Source: Stentor roeselii (Eukaryota; Ciliophora; Heterotrichea; Heterotrichida; Stentoridae). Taken from it: 64,000 bases of DNA. Within the stretch, counting starts at the first letter, position 1. Each line of letters starts with the position of its first letter. Under the pieces are notes generated by a model. That model had not been told where the DNA came from and ran no database searches. It was given only the letters and a program-made list of their open reading frames with translations. The position numbers and the translations under genes are program-made. Shown one piece after another: positions 21,080-29,845 of the stretch. The DNA is taken from positions 82,301 to 146,300 of the forward strand of contig RSEH01000112.1 of assembly GCA_006503475.1 (NCBI GenBank), given 5' to 3'.

Positions 21080-21388
21080 TTAATTTTTCATGATAAATCA
21101 CTGAATAATCCACCTGTTTCATTAGAATTTACTTTAAAATCCACTTTTTTCGTTGAAAATCCACTTTTTAATTAAAACTCACTGAAAATTCCCACTTTTT
21201 CATTGAAACTCACTGAAAATACTCCACATTTTTATAAAAACTCACTGAAAATACTCCACATTTTCATTAAAACTCACTGAAAATACCCACTTTTTGATTA
21301 AAACCCTCTAAAAATAATCCAAATTTTCATGAACTCACCGAATAATCCCTCCTTTAATTTCTAACTTCCTAAATAATCCCTCCTTTCA
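21080..21388. repeat. Degenerate tandem repeat, period about 32-36 nt
   Basis: Between the PMS2-like stop and the NUDIX start the spacer is built of diverged copies of a unit close to AAAACTCACTGAAAATACTC then CACATTTTTCATT. It appears about nine times, best preserved at 21170-21300. Nothing else is seen in this gap. Confidence 0.75.
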
Positions 21389-23587
21389 TTAATAATTCAT
21401 TAAAAAACTATAATCAACCTTCTTCCTTCTCAAGTTAAAGTCTTGCTCGATCAACAACTTGATCGTAGGGCGACCATGAGGACAATTCCAAGGCCGGTCA
21501 AGTCCATTCAAGTTCTTCACAATTTCCTTCATCTTCAACATCGACAGGTCAGTCCCAATCATGACCGCTTTTCGACAAGCTCTGGACGCGAACATATCTC
21601 TAAACTTTTTACATCTAATAGCCTGCGCCAAGTCTTTTTTATCAACAATTCCAGAAAATTCCTTCAATTTCAAGAAAGACTCATAAAAATCCTCTACTCC
21701 AAACACAACATTAAAAGAAAAAGGAAAACTTTGAATAGAAAAACGTGAACCTTCAGGATTTTCTTCTTTAAAAACTAAAGAAAATCCATTTTCTTTGAAA
21801 ATTTCTAAATTTTCAAGTAAAAAAATTTCGTCACAAGCAGAAAGGTTGAGTCTTTGAGGGACTATCAGAGGTTGTGAATGGATTTCTGTTGATTTTTGAA
21901 GTGTTTCGAATAAAAACTTCTCATCTGCTGCATGTTGGTCGATTATGAAGAGTTTTGAAGACTTCTGAGCGATGATGAAGCCTTTGTTGAATTGTCCTTT
22001 TATGTCGAGGTCGAGGAACTCGGACTTGTGGAAGTTTTGGAAGATGTCTTTTGAAAGGTTACTTTTTGATGATGTAGGAGGAAAGGACTTGGTTGAAAGT
22101 TTGATGGAGGAGGATGATATGGAGGATAAGGTCCAATTAAACTGCAGGTAAAGTTTTTCGTTTATTTCTTTGGTGTAGGGTAATGCAGATGCTTCGAGGA
22201 CTGGGAATTGATTGTGAGTTGTTTTAAATGAATCGATTTCTTTTAGATTTTTTTGAACTGATGATAGTTCTGGAGATTTATTTGGTATTGAGAAGTTTAG
22301 AAGATTATTTGAATCAATGGGGAGATCTGGACTGGAACTTTCAAAGGACTGCAAGGATTTCAAAGAATTTAACATCTGAATGCTTGAAACATTTAAAGGA
22401 CTACCTGAAATAACACCCTGAGTCTTTTCCTTTAATCCTGAAAGATTCTTCCCATTATTCAACTTGGCATCAAAGTTACTTTCATTTCTAACCTTCTGAA
22501 AGTTCAGCGGCAAAACCTGAACTTCTTTTTTTTCCTGCACTTCAACCTTATTTTTCCTTAAACTATCAACACCCTGTACAAAAGTCTTCAAAGGTACTTC
22601 TTCAGTCCAACTCTGCAAAACATGACGAAAAAAATCATTAAAAAACTGAAGAATTTCCTTTTCATCCTCAACAAGTACAGTCATTTTATCAACACTGACA
22701 TTAACATCAAGTCCTCGAGGAACATTCAAAAACAAAATAAAGCTCCAAGTTTTTTTAAACTCAGAAAAAACAAGGTTCATTGATTCCAGCAAAACCTTTG
22801 GGGGGTTGACGAGTCTTCCATTCACAAAACAAAGAACCAGTTTCTTTTTCAAGTCAAAATTCGGGTTAGACATAGTCATCTCAGCTTTAATCCCATTACG
22901 ATCCAATGAAAACGTCTTAAACTTCGAAAGAGTCTCACTTCCTAAAATCCCTCGAAGTTTAACCTGCAAAGAACTGGCAGCGACTGCAGGAATCAACTGA
23001 ATTTTTTTATCATTCACAGAATTTTCTAAAGAGATCTTCTTGTTAAAGTAGAAAATATTATAAGACTGGACTAATTCAGTCACTTTTCTTATATAAAGGT
23101 CTTTTTTTTGCATCAAGTCCTGTGATCGGATAGGATTTCCGAAGAAAATATTAGAAACTAGAATTTTTGTACCTTTTAAAAGATTCGATCTTCCCGTGCT
23201 TCGAATCGCGCCGTCTTGAATTGTAAGGCTCCAACCTTCTGAGTCTTCTAAATGACGGGTCTCGATAGTTAAACTCGCGATTTTTGAGATAGAAAAAAGA
23301 GCCACTCCTCGAAAACCTAATGTTTTTAATGAGCTCATATCTGAAGAGTCTTCCAGCTTTGAAGTGCAACCTTGACGGCAAACTGAACTCATGTTCTCTG
23401 ATTTGATTCCAGTACCGTTGTCTTGAATGATTATTCCGTTTTTACCGCTTTCTTGGATTTTTATCTCGATTGTGTCTGCTCCGGAGTCTAGAGAGTTTTC
23501 GAGAAGTTCTTTTATGATTGTGACGATGTCTTGGATGTTGTATTGAGCGATTATTTGGTTTGAGGATGATTTTGGAAGCAGGTTCAT
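21389..23587 (-). CDS. PMS2: MutL homologue, PMS1/PMS2 type (732 aa)
   Basis: DNA mismatch-repair protein that partners MLH1 and nicks the mismatched strand. The N-terminal GHKL ATPase (about 1-330) shows ELLENSLDSGAD (Mg-binding Asn), IIIQDNGTGI and TLGFRGVALFSI. A long Ser-rich linker (about 340-500) follows. The C-terminal domain has DQHAADEKFLFE, which fits the DQHA(X)2E(X)4E metal-binding endonuclease motif, then ACRKA and CPHGRP, the other two endonuclease motifs. All three support an active PMS2-type nuclease rather than MLH1. A start ATG opens with MNLLPKSSSNQIIAQYN. The stop is TAA, five bases into a GC-poor spacer. Confidence 0.9.
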   Translation of the reverse strand: MNLLPKSSSNQIIAQYNIQDIVTIIKELLENSLDSGADTIEIKIQESGKNGIIIQDNGTGIKSENMSSVCRQGCTSKLEDSSDMSSLKTLGFRGVALFSISKIASLTIETRHLEDSEGWSLTIQDGAIRSTGRSNLLKGTKILVSNIFFGNPIRSQDLMQKKDLYIRKVTELVQSYNIFYFNKKISLENSVNDKKIQLIPAVAASSLQVKLRGILGSETLSKFKTFSLDRNGIKAEMTMSNPNFDLKKKLVLCFVNGRLVNPPKVLLESMNLVFSEFKKTWSFILFLNVPRGLDVNVSVDKMTVLVEDEKEILQFFNDFFRHVLQSWTEEVPLKTFVQGVDSLRKNKVEVQEKKEVQVLPLNFQKVRNESNFDAKLNNGKNLSGLKEKTQGVISGSPLNVSSIQMLNSLKSLQSFESSSPDLPIDSNNLLNFSIPNKSPELSSVQKNLKEIDSFKTTHNQFPVLEASALPYTKEINEKLYLQFNWTLSSISSSSIKLSTKSFPPTSSKSNLSKDIFQNFHKSEFLDLDIKGQFNKGFIIAQKSSKLFIIDQHAADEKFLFETLQKSTEIHSQPLIVPQRLNLSACDEIFLLENLEIFKENGFSLVFKEENPEGSRFSIQSFPFSFNVVFGVEDFYESFLKLKEFSGIVDKKDLAQAIRCKKFRDMFASRACRKAVMIGTDLSMLKMKEIVKNLNGLDRPWNCPHGRPTIKLLIEQDFNLRRKKVDYSFLMNY

Positions 23588-24395
23588 TGTTGAATTTTAG
23601 AGGGTTTTAATGATTATGAGGGAAATTTAGGGATTTTAGGATTATGGTGGAAATTTTGGGATTTTGGGGGAATTGGGTGGTTTTTAGAGTTAGGGGATCG
23701 TGATTTGGTTTTTTTGGGGTAGATAACTTGATTTTAAATAATTTATTTATATTGTTTAACTTTAAATTATTTATTATTATGGTCTTAGTTGAAAATAATC
23801 AAGTTAAGTGAGTAGATTATTTTTTGCATATTCAGTGAATTTAACTATTCTTAGTTATCAGGATTACAAATGGAATGAAATTCTGTGAGTCTTTATGATA
23901 ATGAATTAGTTAATATTTTGATACATGTGTTGAAGAATTGTTTCGATGGATAATGTCAAGCGTTTTGGTTCAAGATTGAATAATTCATATTAAATCCTTT
24001 AATATTCTTCATAAATTGCATATTGTGTTCTTATAGCATCGATATTCAAAAGTCTTACGAATTCATTAACTGTATAACCATATAAATTTTATTTGCAATA
24101 CTTTTCAAATTTTCAAAACGACTAAACTTCATCAAATGTGCCTTATCAATAAAAGAAGCATAAATATTTTAAAGTTTGCAAATGTTAAGATATCCTAAGA
24201 TGAGCATGCAAGTTAGAAGAGATAAACTAACGGCTAGCAATATCCGAATCCACTCAATATTCCCTCACTCCAGTAAAATTTATTCAAATTATAACAAACA
24301 ATTGTTATACCTCCATTTTCGAGCTTATAATGCAATTTTCTCATAAATCCATTTCCATAACCCAACATAATCTAAACCTAAACCAAGTACTTACA
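23588..24395. other. Intergenic, nothing recognised
   Basis: About 800 nt. The first 130 nt upstream of PMS2 are unusually G-rich on the plus strand (repeated GGGATTTT and GGGG). The rest is AT-rich spacer. Confidence 0.5.
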
Positions 24396-24653
24396 TTAAA
24401 AAACCTTACAAAAACCCTTCTTCTCAACCCCAACTTCCAACTGTGCATTTTCATAAATCCCAGCTTTCAAGACCTCCAACTCAAAAGGCAACCTTCTGCC
24501 ATTAAAGTAAATAACAAGTTCATTAGCATCAAAAGCTTTAAACTTCAACGTAAGTAAAGTAATAACATGATCAACTGTATAATTCAAGTCAATATCAAAC
24601 ATACTGACCGGGAAGTCAATTTCATCCTGTTTCGGTTTAAGAATGATAATCAT
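24396..24653 (-). CDS. Small ubiquitin-like protein (85 aa)
   Basis: The length and pattern fit a ubiquitin-like fold: strand 1 (IIILKP), strand 2, helix (NYTVDHVITLLTLKF), strand 3 'ANELVIYFNGRRLPFE' (compare ubiquitin 'QQRLIFAGKQLED'), then 'EVLKAGIYENAQLEVGV' (compare 'TLSDYNIQKESTLHLVL'). There is no C-terminal GG, so it is probably not conjugated. It may act as a stand-alone Ubl or be a lineage-specific member. Starts with an ATG at the end of TAATTATATA... (plus strand reads CATCTATTAATTATATA). The stop is TAA. Confidence 0.65.
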   Translation of the reverse strand: MIIILKPKQDEIDFPVSMFDIDLNYTVDHVITLLTLKFKAFDANELVIYFNGRRLPFELEVLKAGIYENAQLEVGVEKKGFCKVF

Positions 24654-24778
24654 CTATTAATTATATACCTCCTTAAATGGATTTTAATTCCCGATATCAT
24701 CTCTTCAGTCTCTCCTCGAACCGTCCCATACCAAAACCAGAAAAAAATAGTATTTCTACTGAGATCGAAACAAAGGCT

Positions 24779-24906
24779 AACCTTGTGCTAGGGGCAATAT
24801 CGCAGCAAGTGAAGGCTCTCTGATGCGCGATGATGCTGGTTGAAAATTAATCCAACCCGTGGTTTGTTTCTAACAACTCAATTTCTGGCAGGTCTCTGAC
24901 CTCTTT
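24779..24906 (+). ncRNA. U4: U4 spliceosomal snRNA
   Basis: Recognised by order and sequence of U4 elements. First comes the U6-pairing stem II strand CCTTGTGCTAGGGGC. Next is the 5' stem-loop with its kink-turn (ATATCGCAGCAAGTGA...TGATGCGCGAT). Stem I strand ATGCTGGTTGAAAA follows, then a central region. An Sm-like site CAATTTCTGG comes next, and a 3' hairpin AGGTC-TCT-GACCT closes the RNA. Human U4 shows the same order (GCGCAGUGGCAGUAUCGUAGC...GGCGCGAUUAUUGCUAAUUGAAAA...AAUUUUUGA). The exact ends are estimated from that alignment. It lies between the ubiquitin-like and VAMP7 genes. Confidence 0.88.
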
Positions 24907-24947
24907 AAACTAACAGAAACCAAATATCAAATGATTAAATCTAATCC

Positions 24948-25643
24948 TTATTTGCATTTATCAAAACTAAACCCTCCACAGACAATGAGTAGAATAATAA
25001 AAACAATGACCTGTCTAGTTGTTACGAGGATGATTCCAATAAGTAATAAAGTGTACTTCACGTTTTTCCACCACATATGTCTTTTCACCTTCGTGGCCTA
25101 AGTGAACCTCACAGTTTTTCTCATACTCACAGAACTATCACTCAGTGCATGGGACTTGTTGACAAGAAGTTCAATTCTTTCTCCTCTATCAAGAATCTTG
25201 TCAAGGTTTTCCTTCATAATGTCCATTGTCTGTCCAATATTTCTTTTAACTGCATCAATCTTTTCAGAGTCACTTGCATTGTTAAAGTAATTCATCCTCT
25301 GCTTGATAGTCTCTCCAAATTCAGCATTAATCGCATAAGCTCTTAAATTATGAATGGAATTTCCATACTTCTCAAAGAAACGGTCTTTCATGTCGAATAA
25401 AAACGTGTAAGCAGTTCGATTGTTGAAAGCCGCGTCAGTCATACAGAGGAAAGTGAAGCCATTTTCATTGTTGTAGTGAAAGATGTACTTGTTTTCATAT
25501 ACGTAACTTGTAGAAGTCCCTTTCCTGATCTTTTGAAGGATTTTCTGAGCGATTAAATTGAAGTTGCCTTCTGCCAGGGCTACTTCGGCCAAGGGTGTCG
25601 TGTTTGAATCACTTGCGATGACTGAGTAGATGATGCTTGCCAT
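24948..25643 (-). CDS. VAMP7: Longin R-SNARE, VAMP7-like, three exons (221 aa)
   Basis: R-SNARE for fusion with late endosomes, lysosomes or the plasma membrane. Longin domain at residues 1-115 (MASIIYSVIASDSNTTPLAE; YAINAEFGETIKQRM). The SNARE motif (about 122-180) has the diagnostic R in LDRGERIELLVNKS. After removing two 15-nt introns the C-terminus reads as a membrane anchor, YTLLLIGIILVIVFIILLIV, followed by CGGFSFDKCK, closely like VAMP7 (...VSPLCGGFTWPSC). The total of 221 aa equals the family length. Without splicing the protein would stop at a TAG before the anchor. The start ATG lies 13 nt from the stop of the RING gene. The stop is TAA. Confidence 0.9.
25011..25025 (-). other. 15-nt intron 2 of the VAMP7-like gene
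   Basis: The minus strand reads GTAACAACTAGACAG, in phase 0. Removing it fuses GIIL to VIVF and leaves one continuous transmembrane helix; it contains a TAG only out of frame. Confidence 0.7.
25098..25112 (-). other. 15-nt intron 1 of the VAMP7-like gene
   Basis: The minus strand reads GTGAGGTTCACTTAG, in phase 0 after RKT. Its in-frame TAG would otherwise end the protein before the transmembrane anchor. Confidence 0.85.
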
Positions 25644-25656
25644 ATTATTTCAACAC

Positions 25657-26631
25657 TTAAGAGAATATTTTAGAGATTATGATAAGGACTAACACGAATA
25701 GAAAGGCGTATAAAGGGAATGAGGATGATGATGTTTTGCTTATTTTCGTGTGATTTCGACAGGGTGTCTTGTTCTGGGTGAATGAATTGATTATTAAAAG
25801 ACGTGAGTTCTCTGAATCACTTTTGAATGCTTTTACTTGTTGATCTAATGGAAGGTTTAACACGGTTAGGATGAAAAAACTTGTAATTGAACTTTTACTG
25901 GAAAATGTTCGCAAGGATATTGACTCTCGCTCTGTTAGTTTTGAAATGCAGGACTCGGTGAAGGAGAGGACTGATGATTCTAAATCAGGGTCTATTTGGC
26001 ATGGAATGTCTGGGAGAATCGTGTTTGGAACCTCGTAGAGTGATTGGTCGTGGAGTTGGGAAAGAGATAACTCGGAGAGGGTTAAGGAGTATTGAGGTGG
26101 ATCTATTCTTCTCAGAATCACTGGATCCATTCGTGATGTACAAGTCGCAGAAACTACTGTCTTTCGGTCCAGCTGCTGAAATGATTTGAATGTTGAAGCC
26201 CAAGAAATCCACTGCGAACATACATTTGATATCACTGAAAATGACTTCCCTGGTTGAAGGTTCTGAAACAAGATCTGATATTTTTCTTCTTCAAGATCCA
26301 TATAAAAGGTAGTCCCAGGAAAAGTAACAAAATCCTTAACAAAAACAACAGGCAAAGTAGTAGGTTTCAAATTCTTCACCTTTTCCTTTTCCTTCTCTTC
26401 CTCTCTCCTATTCTTAACCTCTTCAGGAAACCTTTTCTCAACAATATTCTGCAAAACAAAGCTCTGATTAACCCTAAGTAAACTTCCAAGCCCTTTCCTA
26501 CAAATAGGGCAAAACTTATACGCCTGAAAAGACTTTTCAATACAACTCTTACAATAAGTATGTCCACATTCCGTAGTAACAGGAGCGAACAAGACCTTGA
26601 AACAAAGAGGACACTTAAGGTCTTCTTCCAT
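25657..26631 (-). CDS. RING finger/LON-domain protein with C-terminal membrane anchor (324 aa)
   Basis: Probably an E3 ubiquitin ligase. The RING finger fills residues 6-45: CPLC-x11-CGHTYC-x2-C-x11-CPIC, a C3HC4 arrangement. A LON substrate-binding-like N-terminal domain follows (about 93-250), starting LPVVFVKDFVTFPGTTFYMDL, as in LONRF proteins. The last 20 residues (YAFLFVLVLIIISKIFS) are a hydrophobic tail anchor, which LONRF proteins usually lack, so it may sit on an organelle membrane. The start ATG follows TAATATAT. The stop is TAA. Confidence 0.8.
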   Translation of the reverse strand: MEEDLKCPLCFKVLFAPVTTECGHTYCKSCIEKSFQAYKFCPICRKGLGSLLRVNQSFVLQNIVEKRFPEEVKNRREEEKEKEKVKNLKPTTLPVVFVKDFVTFPGTTFYMDLEEEKYQILFQNLQPGKSFSVISNVCSQWISWASTFKSFQQLDRKTVVSATCTSRMDPVILRRIDPPQYSLTLSELSLSQLHDQSLYEVPNTILPDIPCQIDPDLESSVLSFTESCISKLTERESISLRTFSSKSSITSFFILTVLNLPLDQQVKAFKSDSENSRLLIINSFTQNKTPCRNHTKISKTSSSSFPLYAFLFVLVLIIISKIFS

Positions 26632-26660
26632 ATATATTAGAAAATTCTTCGAATAATTAA

Positions 26661-26930
26661 CTAGCCTGACTTAAACAGAAGAATAGCGACCTGCCCAAGG
26701 TAGAAGTAAATGAAATGTCTAGTCTCATGCGTGACATAAGATCCAAAATTCCTTCCTACAATGCAATGCCAAGTCGGGTTGTACTTCTTATCAAATTCTT
26801 TCTTGATATAAGCCGCGATGTCCTTTTCAATATTAAACCTTTCCATAGCTTGATTCGCGCAATCAACTGCATCTTGTTGCATCTCTTCAGACATGTCAGC
26901 ATTCTTGATCACAGCTTTTCGTTCAGCCAT
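26661..26930 (-). CDS. DYNLL1: Dynein light chain LC8 (89 aa)
   Basis: Full-length LC8, a dimeric hub subunit of dyneins and of ciliary radial spokes. It shows the family's landmark sequence: [19 protein letters not shown], then [20 protein letters not shown] and [20 protein letters not shown], ending in LFKSG. There is one exon. The ATG is 8 nt after the stop codon of the RBBP4-like gene upstream on the same strand, and those 8 nt (CTATAAAT) contain the TATAA-like element. The stop is TAG. Confidence 0.95.
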   Translation of the reverse strand: MAERKAVIKNADMSEEMQQDAVDCANQAMERFNIEKDIAAYIKKEFDKKYNPTWHCIVGRNFGSYVTHETRHFIYFYLGQVAILLFKSG

Positions 26931-26938
26931 ATTTATAG

Positions 26939-28138
26939 CTAGTTACTAATTTCAACTTCTTTATCAGCAACACCCAGTCGTAGACTTTCACTTGTAAACA
27001 AAGTATGAGACATCTGCCAAACTTGCAGCATGTTATCTTCACTTACAGAGGACATTAAAAAGTGATCATTCGGGTTCCAGCTGAAATCGCTTATTCTTCC
27101 TGTGTGGCCATTGTGACTGAAAAGGACTTCTGGGGGCAGGTCGTCTTGTGAGTCGCAATTTAAACGTCCTAAGTCCCAAAGAAGTACTTTTCTGTCATTT
27201 GAGACTGAAGCGAGGATACTCATGCTAAACGGCGCCCATGATACTTTATGGACGGTATCTTGGTGATAATCAAGACTCACTAATTTTTTTCCCATGTTTC
27301 TTGTATCCCAAATGGCGACACTTTTATCATTCGAGGCAGTTGCCAAGAGATACTCGTCATGTTTATTGAAATCGACAGAGTTTATTTCATGGATGTGAGC
27401 CTCGATCACATGACTGGGTGTTCCTTGTCGAAGGTCCCAAAGAATGATTTTTCGGTCATCCCCAGCAGATGCCAGCAAATTTTGGTAAAACTCGCTGAAG
27501 GAGACGTCTTCGACTATGTTTGAATGCCAGACTAGAATATTTGAGTTTTTTTGAGTTGTCAAGTCCCAGATGCAGACGTTGTGGTCGTCGGAACCACTTG
27601 CAAGGCAACCTTCGCGAAGACCCGACCAGGCAAGGCCAACACCTTCTTTTGAGTGACCGGTTAGGACTATAGGAGAGTCTTGAATACCTGATAAGACCTT
27701 TTCCCAGTCATTCACGTATACCTGACCTGTTGAACCTTTTGATGCAATTATTGAGTCCTTTTGAGGCATCGCTCGGGCGATGTTGACATCGCCCTCGTGT
27801 GGAAGGGTTATTATGTTCTTTATCTTTGCTTGAGTTGATAGCAGAGGGTCTGTCACTGACTTGTTTAGAAGAACGTCTTCTAAGGGAAGGACTACTGATA
27901 AGATTGATAAAGAGTTCTTGTTGGTGGCACCCACATGATTCGATATCAGCAACTTTTGCAGAGAATGATTCGAGTTGACTTGTTTCGACGTGAGCCAGTC
28001 TACGGTCATCGACGGCCATTCAAGTGACCTAGCAATGAGTAGATCATAAAGCAACGGTGAGTTCTTTTTCCAAGTCTTATACTTCTCATTAGTTGCCTGG
28101 TCTTCAGCTTCTTCCGCACAATCCTGTTCCTCTTTCAT
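26939..28138 (-). CDS. RBBP4: WD40 histone-binding protein, RBBP4/RBBP7/MSI1 family (about 399 aa)
   Basis: Histone chaperone subunit of CAF-1, NuRD and PRC2-type complexes. The N-terminal helix and first strand ([33 protein letters not shown]) match the family's '[31 protein letters not shown]'. Seven blades follow, with typical GH...WD pairs ([48 protein letters not shown]). The reading frame extends 4 codons further to a TTG, but the ATG at 28138 (MKEEQDC) is the likely start. It is divergent from the next gene with 12 nt between the two ATGs. The stop is TAG. Confidence 0.92.
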   Translation of the reverse strand: MKEEQDCAEEAEDQATNEKYKTWKKNSPLLYDLLIARSLEWPSMTVDWLTSKQVNSNHSLQKLLISNHVGATNKNSLSILSVVLPLEDVLLNKSVTDPLLSTQAKIKNIITLPHEGDVNIARAMPQKDSIIASKGSTGQVYVNDWEKVLSGIQDSPIVLTGHSKEGVGLAWSGLREGCLASGSDDHNVCIWDLTTQKNSNILVWHSNIVEDVSFSEFYQNLLASAGDDRKIILWDLRQGTPSHVIEAHIHEINSVDFNKHDEYLLATASNDKSVAIWDTRNMGKKLVSLDYHQDTVHKVSWAPFSMSILASVSNDRKVLLWDLGRLNCDSQDDLPPEVLFSHNGHTGRISDFSWNPNDHFLMSSVSEDNMLQVWQMSHTLFTSESLRLGVADKEVEISN

Positions 28139-28150
28139 AATTATATTCAA
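28139..28150. promoter_or_regulatory. 12-nt spacer between divergent start codons
   Basis: The sequence AATTATATTCAA separates the ATG of the RBBP4-like gene (minus) from the ATG of the C2 protein (plus). Any promoter must overlap one or both coding regions. Confidence 0.6.
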
Positions 28151-29023
28151 ATGGCACTCGCAAGGCTAGAGCACGCTTTATTATCAAAGCAGCTTCTCGA
28201 AGCAGAGATCGACAACCAATTATCCGAATTAAGCGAGCACCCAATGCAACTTTCTCTTTTTATCCTCTCAGGAAAAGACTTACAGCCTTCAATTCACGGG
28301 AAAGTCCATCGTTGCTTCAAGTTCACTTTAGATTCACAGATATTCGAGTCAAAAGTCGCCACTTGTGAAGGAGTTTCCCAGACCGCCACCTGGAATGAAG
28401 CTTTTTTACTTCCTGTCAAATCGACTGAAACCTGCTTGAAACTCGTTTATATTGAACAGGAAACTTCAGCAAAGCCTCTTGGAGGAGTCGTGATTAAATT
28501 AAGTGGCTTCAGTGACCAGAAGCGACATGACGGGTGGTACGACTTGGGATGTGGAAAGGTCAGACTTGCTCTTAGGTTCATTCATAATGCAGGACTTTTA
28601 CTCAAGGAGTACTTAAAAGTACTTTCTGAATCGATTTTAAAAAATGAAGAATTGATTGAAAAGTCGAGGTTTTTAGAACAGGATACAAGAATTCTGAGGA
28701 TTTATTTAAAGTGCAGGACTTGGATTGTATCAAGATTGGTTCAAGATGCAAGAAGTTGTAGAGAGAGTTGGGTTAATTGTTTGAAGAAAGAGGATGATAG
28801 GGGAATTGCTTTGAGTGAAGAGGGTGAATCGGAAGCGAATAATGAGGATTTGGAAAGTTTTATTAAGAAATTAGATCAGGAGATGAAAGAAAATATTAGC
28901 TTTCCAGTGATATGTTCAAAGGATCATGATAGTTCTTTAAACTTTTCGAATAGTGATGTGCCTCCTTATATTGAAGCTGCGGAAAAGACTTGTAAGAGAA
29001 GGATTCCTATTAAGAGATACTAA
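28151..29023 (+). CDS. C2-domain protein (290 aa)
   Basis: Residues about 32-145 resemble a C2 domain: LSLFILSGKDLQP (strand 1), CFKFTLDSQIFESKVATCEG, TATWNEAFLLPVKS (the TxNPxWNExFxF strand), KLVYIEQETSAKPLGGVVIKL, then DGWYDL (matching the family's xxWyxL). It has few Asp residues in the Ca-binding loops, so Ca-independent binding is likely. The C-terminus is helical with acidic clusters. No wider family was identified. Two start codons could serve; the one at 28151 follows the 12-nt spacer. The stop is TAA. Confidence 0.65.
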   Translation: MALARLEHALLSKQLLEAEIDNQLSELSEHPMQLSLFILSGKDLQPSIHGKVHRCFKFTLDSQIFESKVATCEGVSQTATWNEAFLLPVKSTETCLKLVYIEQETSAKPLGGVVIKLSGFSDQKRHDGWYDLGCGKVRLALRFIHNAGLLLKEYLKVLSESILKNEELIEKSRFLEQDTRILRIYLKCRTWIVSRLVQDARSCRESWVNCLKKEDDRGIALSEEGESEANNEDLESFIKKLDQEMKENISFPVICSKDHDSSLNFSNSDVPPYIEAAEKTCKRRIPIKRY

Positions 29024-29048
29024 TTGTGATATATTAATAAATAAGGAG

Positions 29049-29318
29049 ATGGATAACAGAGTCAAACTAGAGGACAGCACTATTCATTTAAGTCAACCGA
29101 AAAGTATTCTAGTTAAAAAGGGAGCGATAAGAAAGGCTAATACTTTTGGGCCTTCAAGTATTAATAGTTCATTTGAAAAGTCGAAGAAAAAAAGAGTCAC
29201 GTTTGTTGACAGGTCAGCCAATACAAAGCTATGCACCGTATTTAATTACGAGCAAGTAGATTTCGTGGAAGAAGTTCGAACCGAGAAGACATCAAGTTGT
29301 GCTTGTTTAATATTCTAA
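29049..29318 (+). CDS. Small protein with PP1-docking and CaaX motifs (89 aa)
   Basis: The ATG at 29049 is preferred over an upstream ATG that overlaps the C2 gene, because AATAAATAAGGAG precedes it and codon use changes there. It lies 25 nt after the previous stop. The sequence is basic and disordered. It contains KKKRVTFVD, a match to the RVxF protein-phosphatase-1 docking consensus, and ends TSSCACLIF, whose last four residues (CLIF) form a CaaX box with Phe, favouring geranylgeranylation. A membrane-tethered PP1 regulator is a reasonable inference, not an identification. The stop is TAA. Confidence 0.6.
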   Translation: MDNRVKLEDSTIHLSQPKSILVKKGAIRKANTFGPSSINSSFEKSKKKRVTFVDRSANTKLCTVFNYEQVDFVEEVRTEKTSSCACLIF

Positions 29319-29347
29319 TTATGTTTAGTTTCTAATTCGTAATAAAA

Positions 29348-29584
29348 ATGAAGGTCGTCTCTGCTCTGAGGAAGCGTTGCAAGGACTGCAAAATAGTAAG
29401 AAGAGGCAAAAAAGTTTACGTCAAATGTAGTGTTTTTGGCAAACACAAGCAGAGGCAAGGGTCGTTTTCGACTTACTACCCGTTTTCAGCTTTTACAAAC
29501 ACTGTTCAGGTGCCTGAGATAAAGATTGAACCTTTGGATTTACTAGTCATGCAGCAGTTCGCAAGCACTGTCTTTAGAGTTTAA
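29348..29584 (+). CDS. MRPL36: Mitochondrial ribosomal protein bL36m (78 aa)
   Basis: Residues 1-38 match bacterial/mitochondrial bL36: [11 protein letters not shown] then [16 protein letters not shown] and GKHKQRQG. The zinc ligands are visible (C11, C14, C27 and H33). It carries an extra tail of 40 residues that bacterial L36 lacks, and no obvious N-terminal presequence. The start is at the canonical MKV. It sits 29 nt after the preceding stop. The stop is TAA. Confidence 0.9.
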   Translation: MKVVSALRKRCKDCKIVRRGKKVYVKCSVFGKHKQRQGSFSTYYPFSAFTNTVQVPEIKIEPLDLLVMQQFASTVFRV

Positions 29585-29845
29585 GTAATTCTTGAATATT
29601 GAAAAATTTGTTAATTTAGATGATTTAAGTTTGAGTGTTGAAGATGAAAGTTTCTCTTAATACAAAAAGTTGAAAAGAAAGATACTTTTAAAGTGAAGGT
29701 CATAACAACTATTATCTTAAAACGAAAGAAAATACTAAAAAATCAAGAAAAAACTAAAATAAACTCAAGATAAAATCAATTTTTAACTTAATTCACCGAT
29801 ATCTTCCCTCACTTCATCAAACACGATTTTAACTCTATTCTCTTA

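Noticed and set aside
24330-24557. Plus-strand ORF of 75 aa
   Set aside because: It lies opposite the ubiquitin-like gene and has no start element or recognisable fold.
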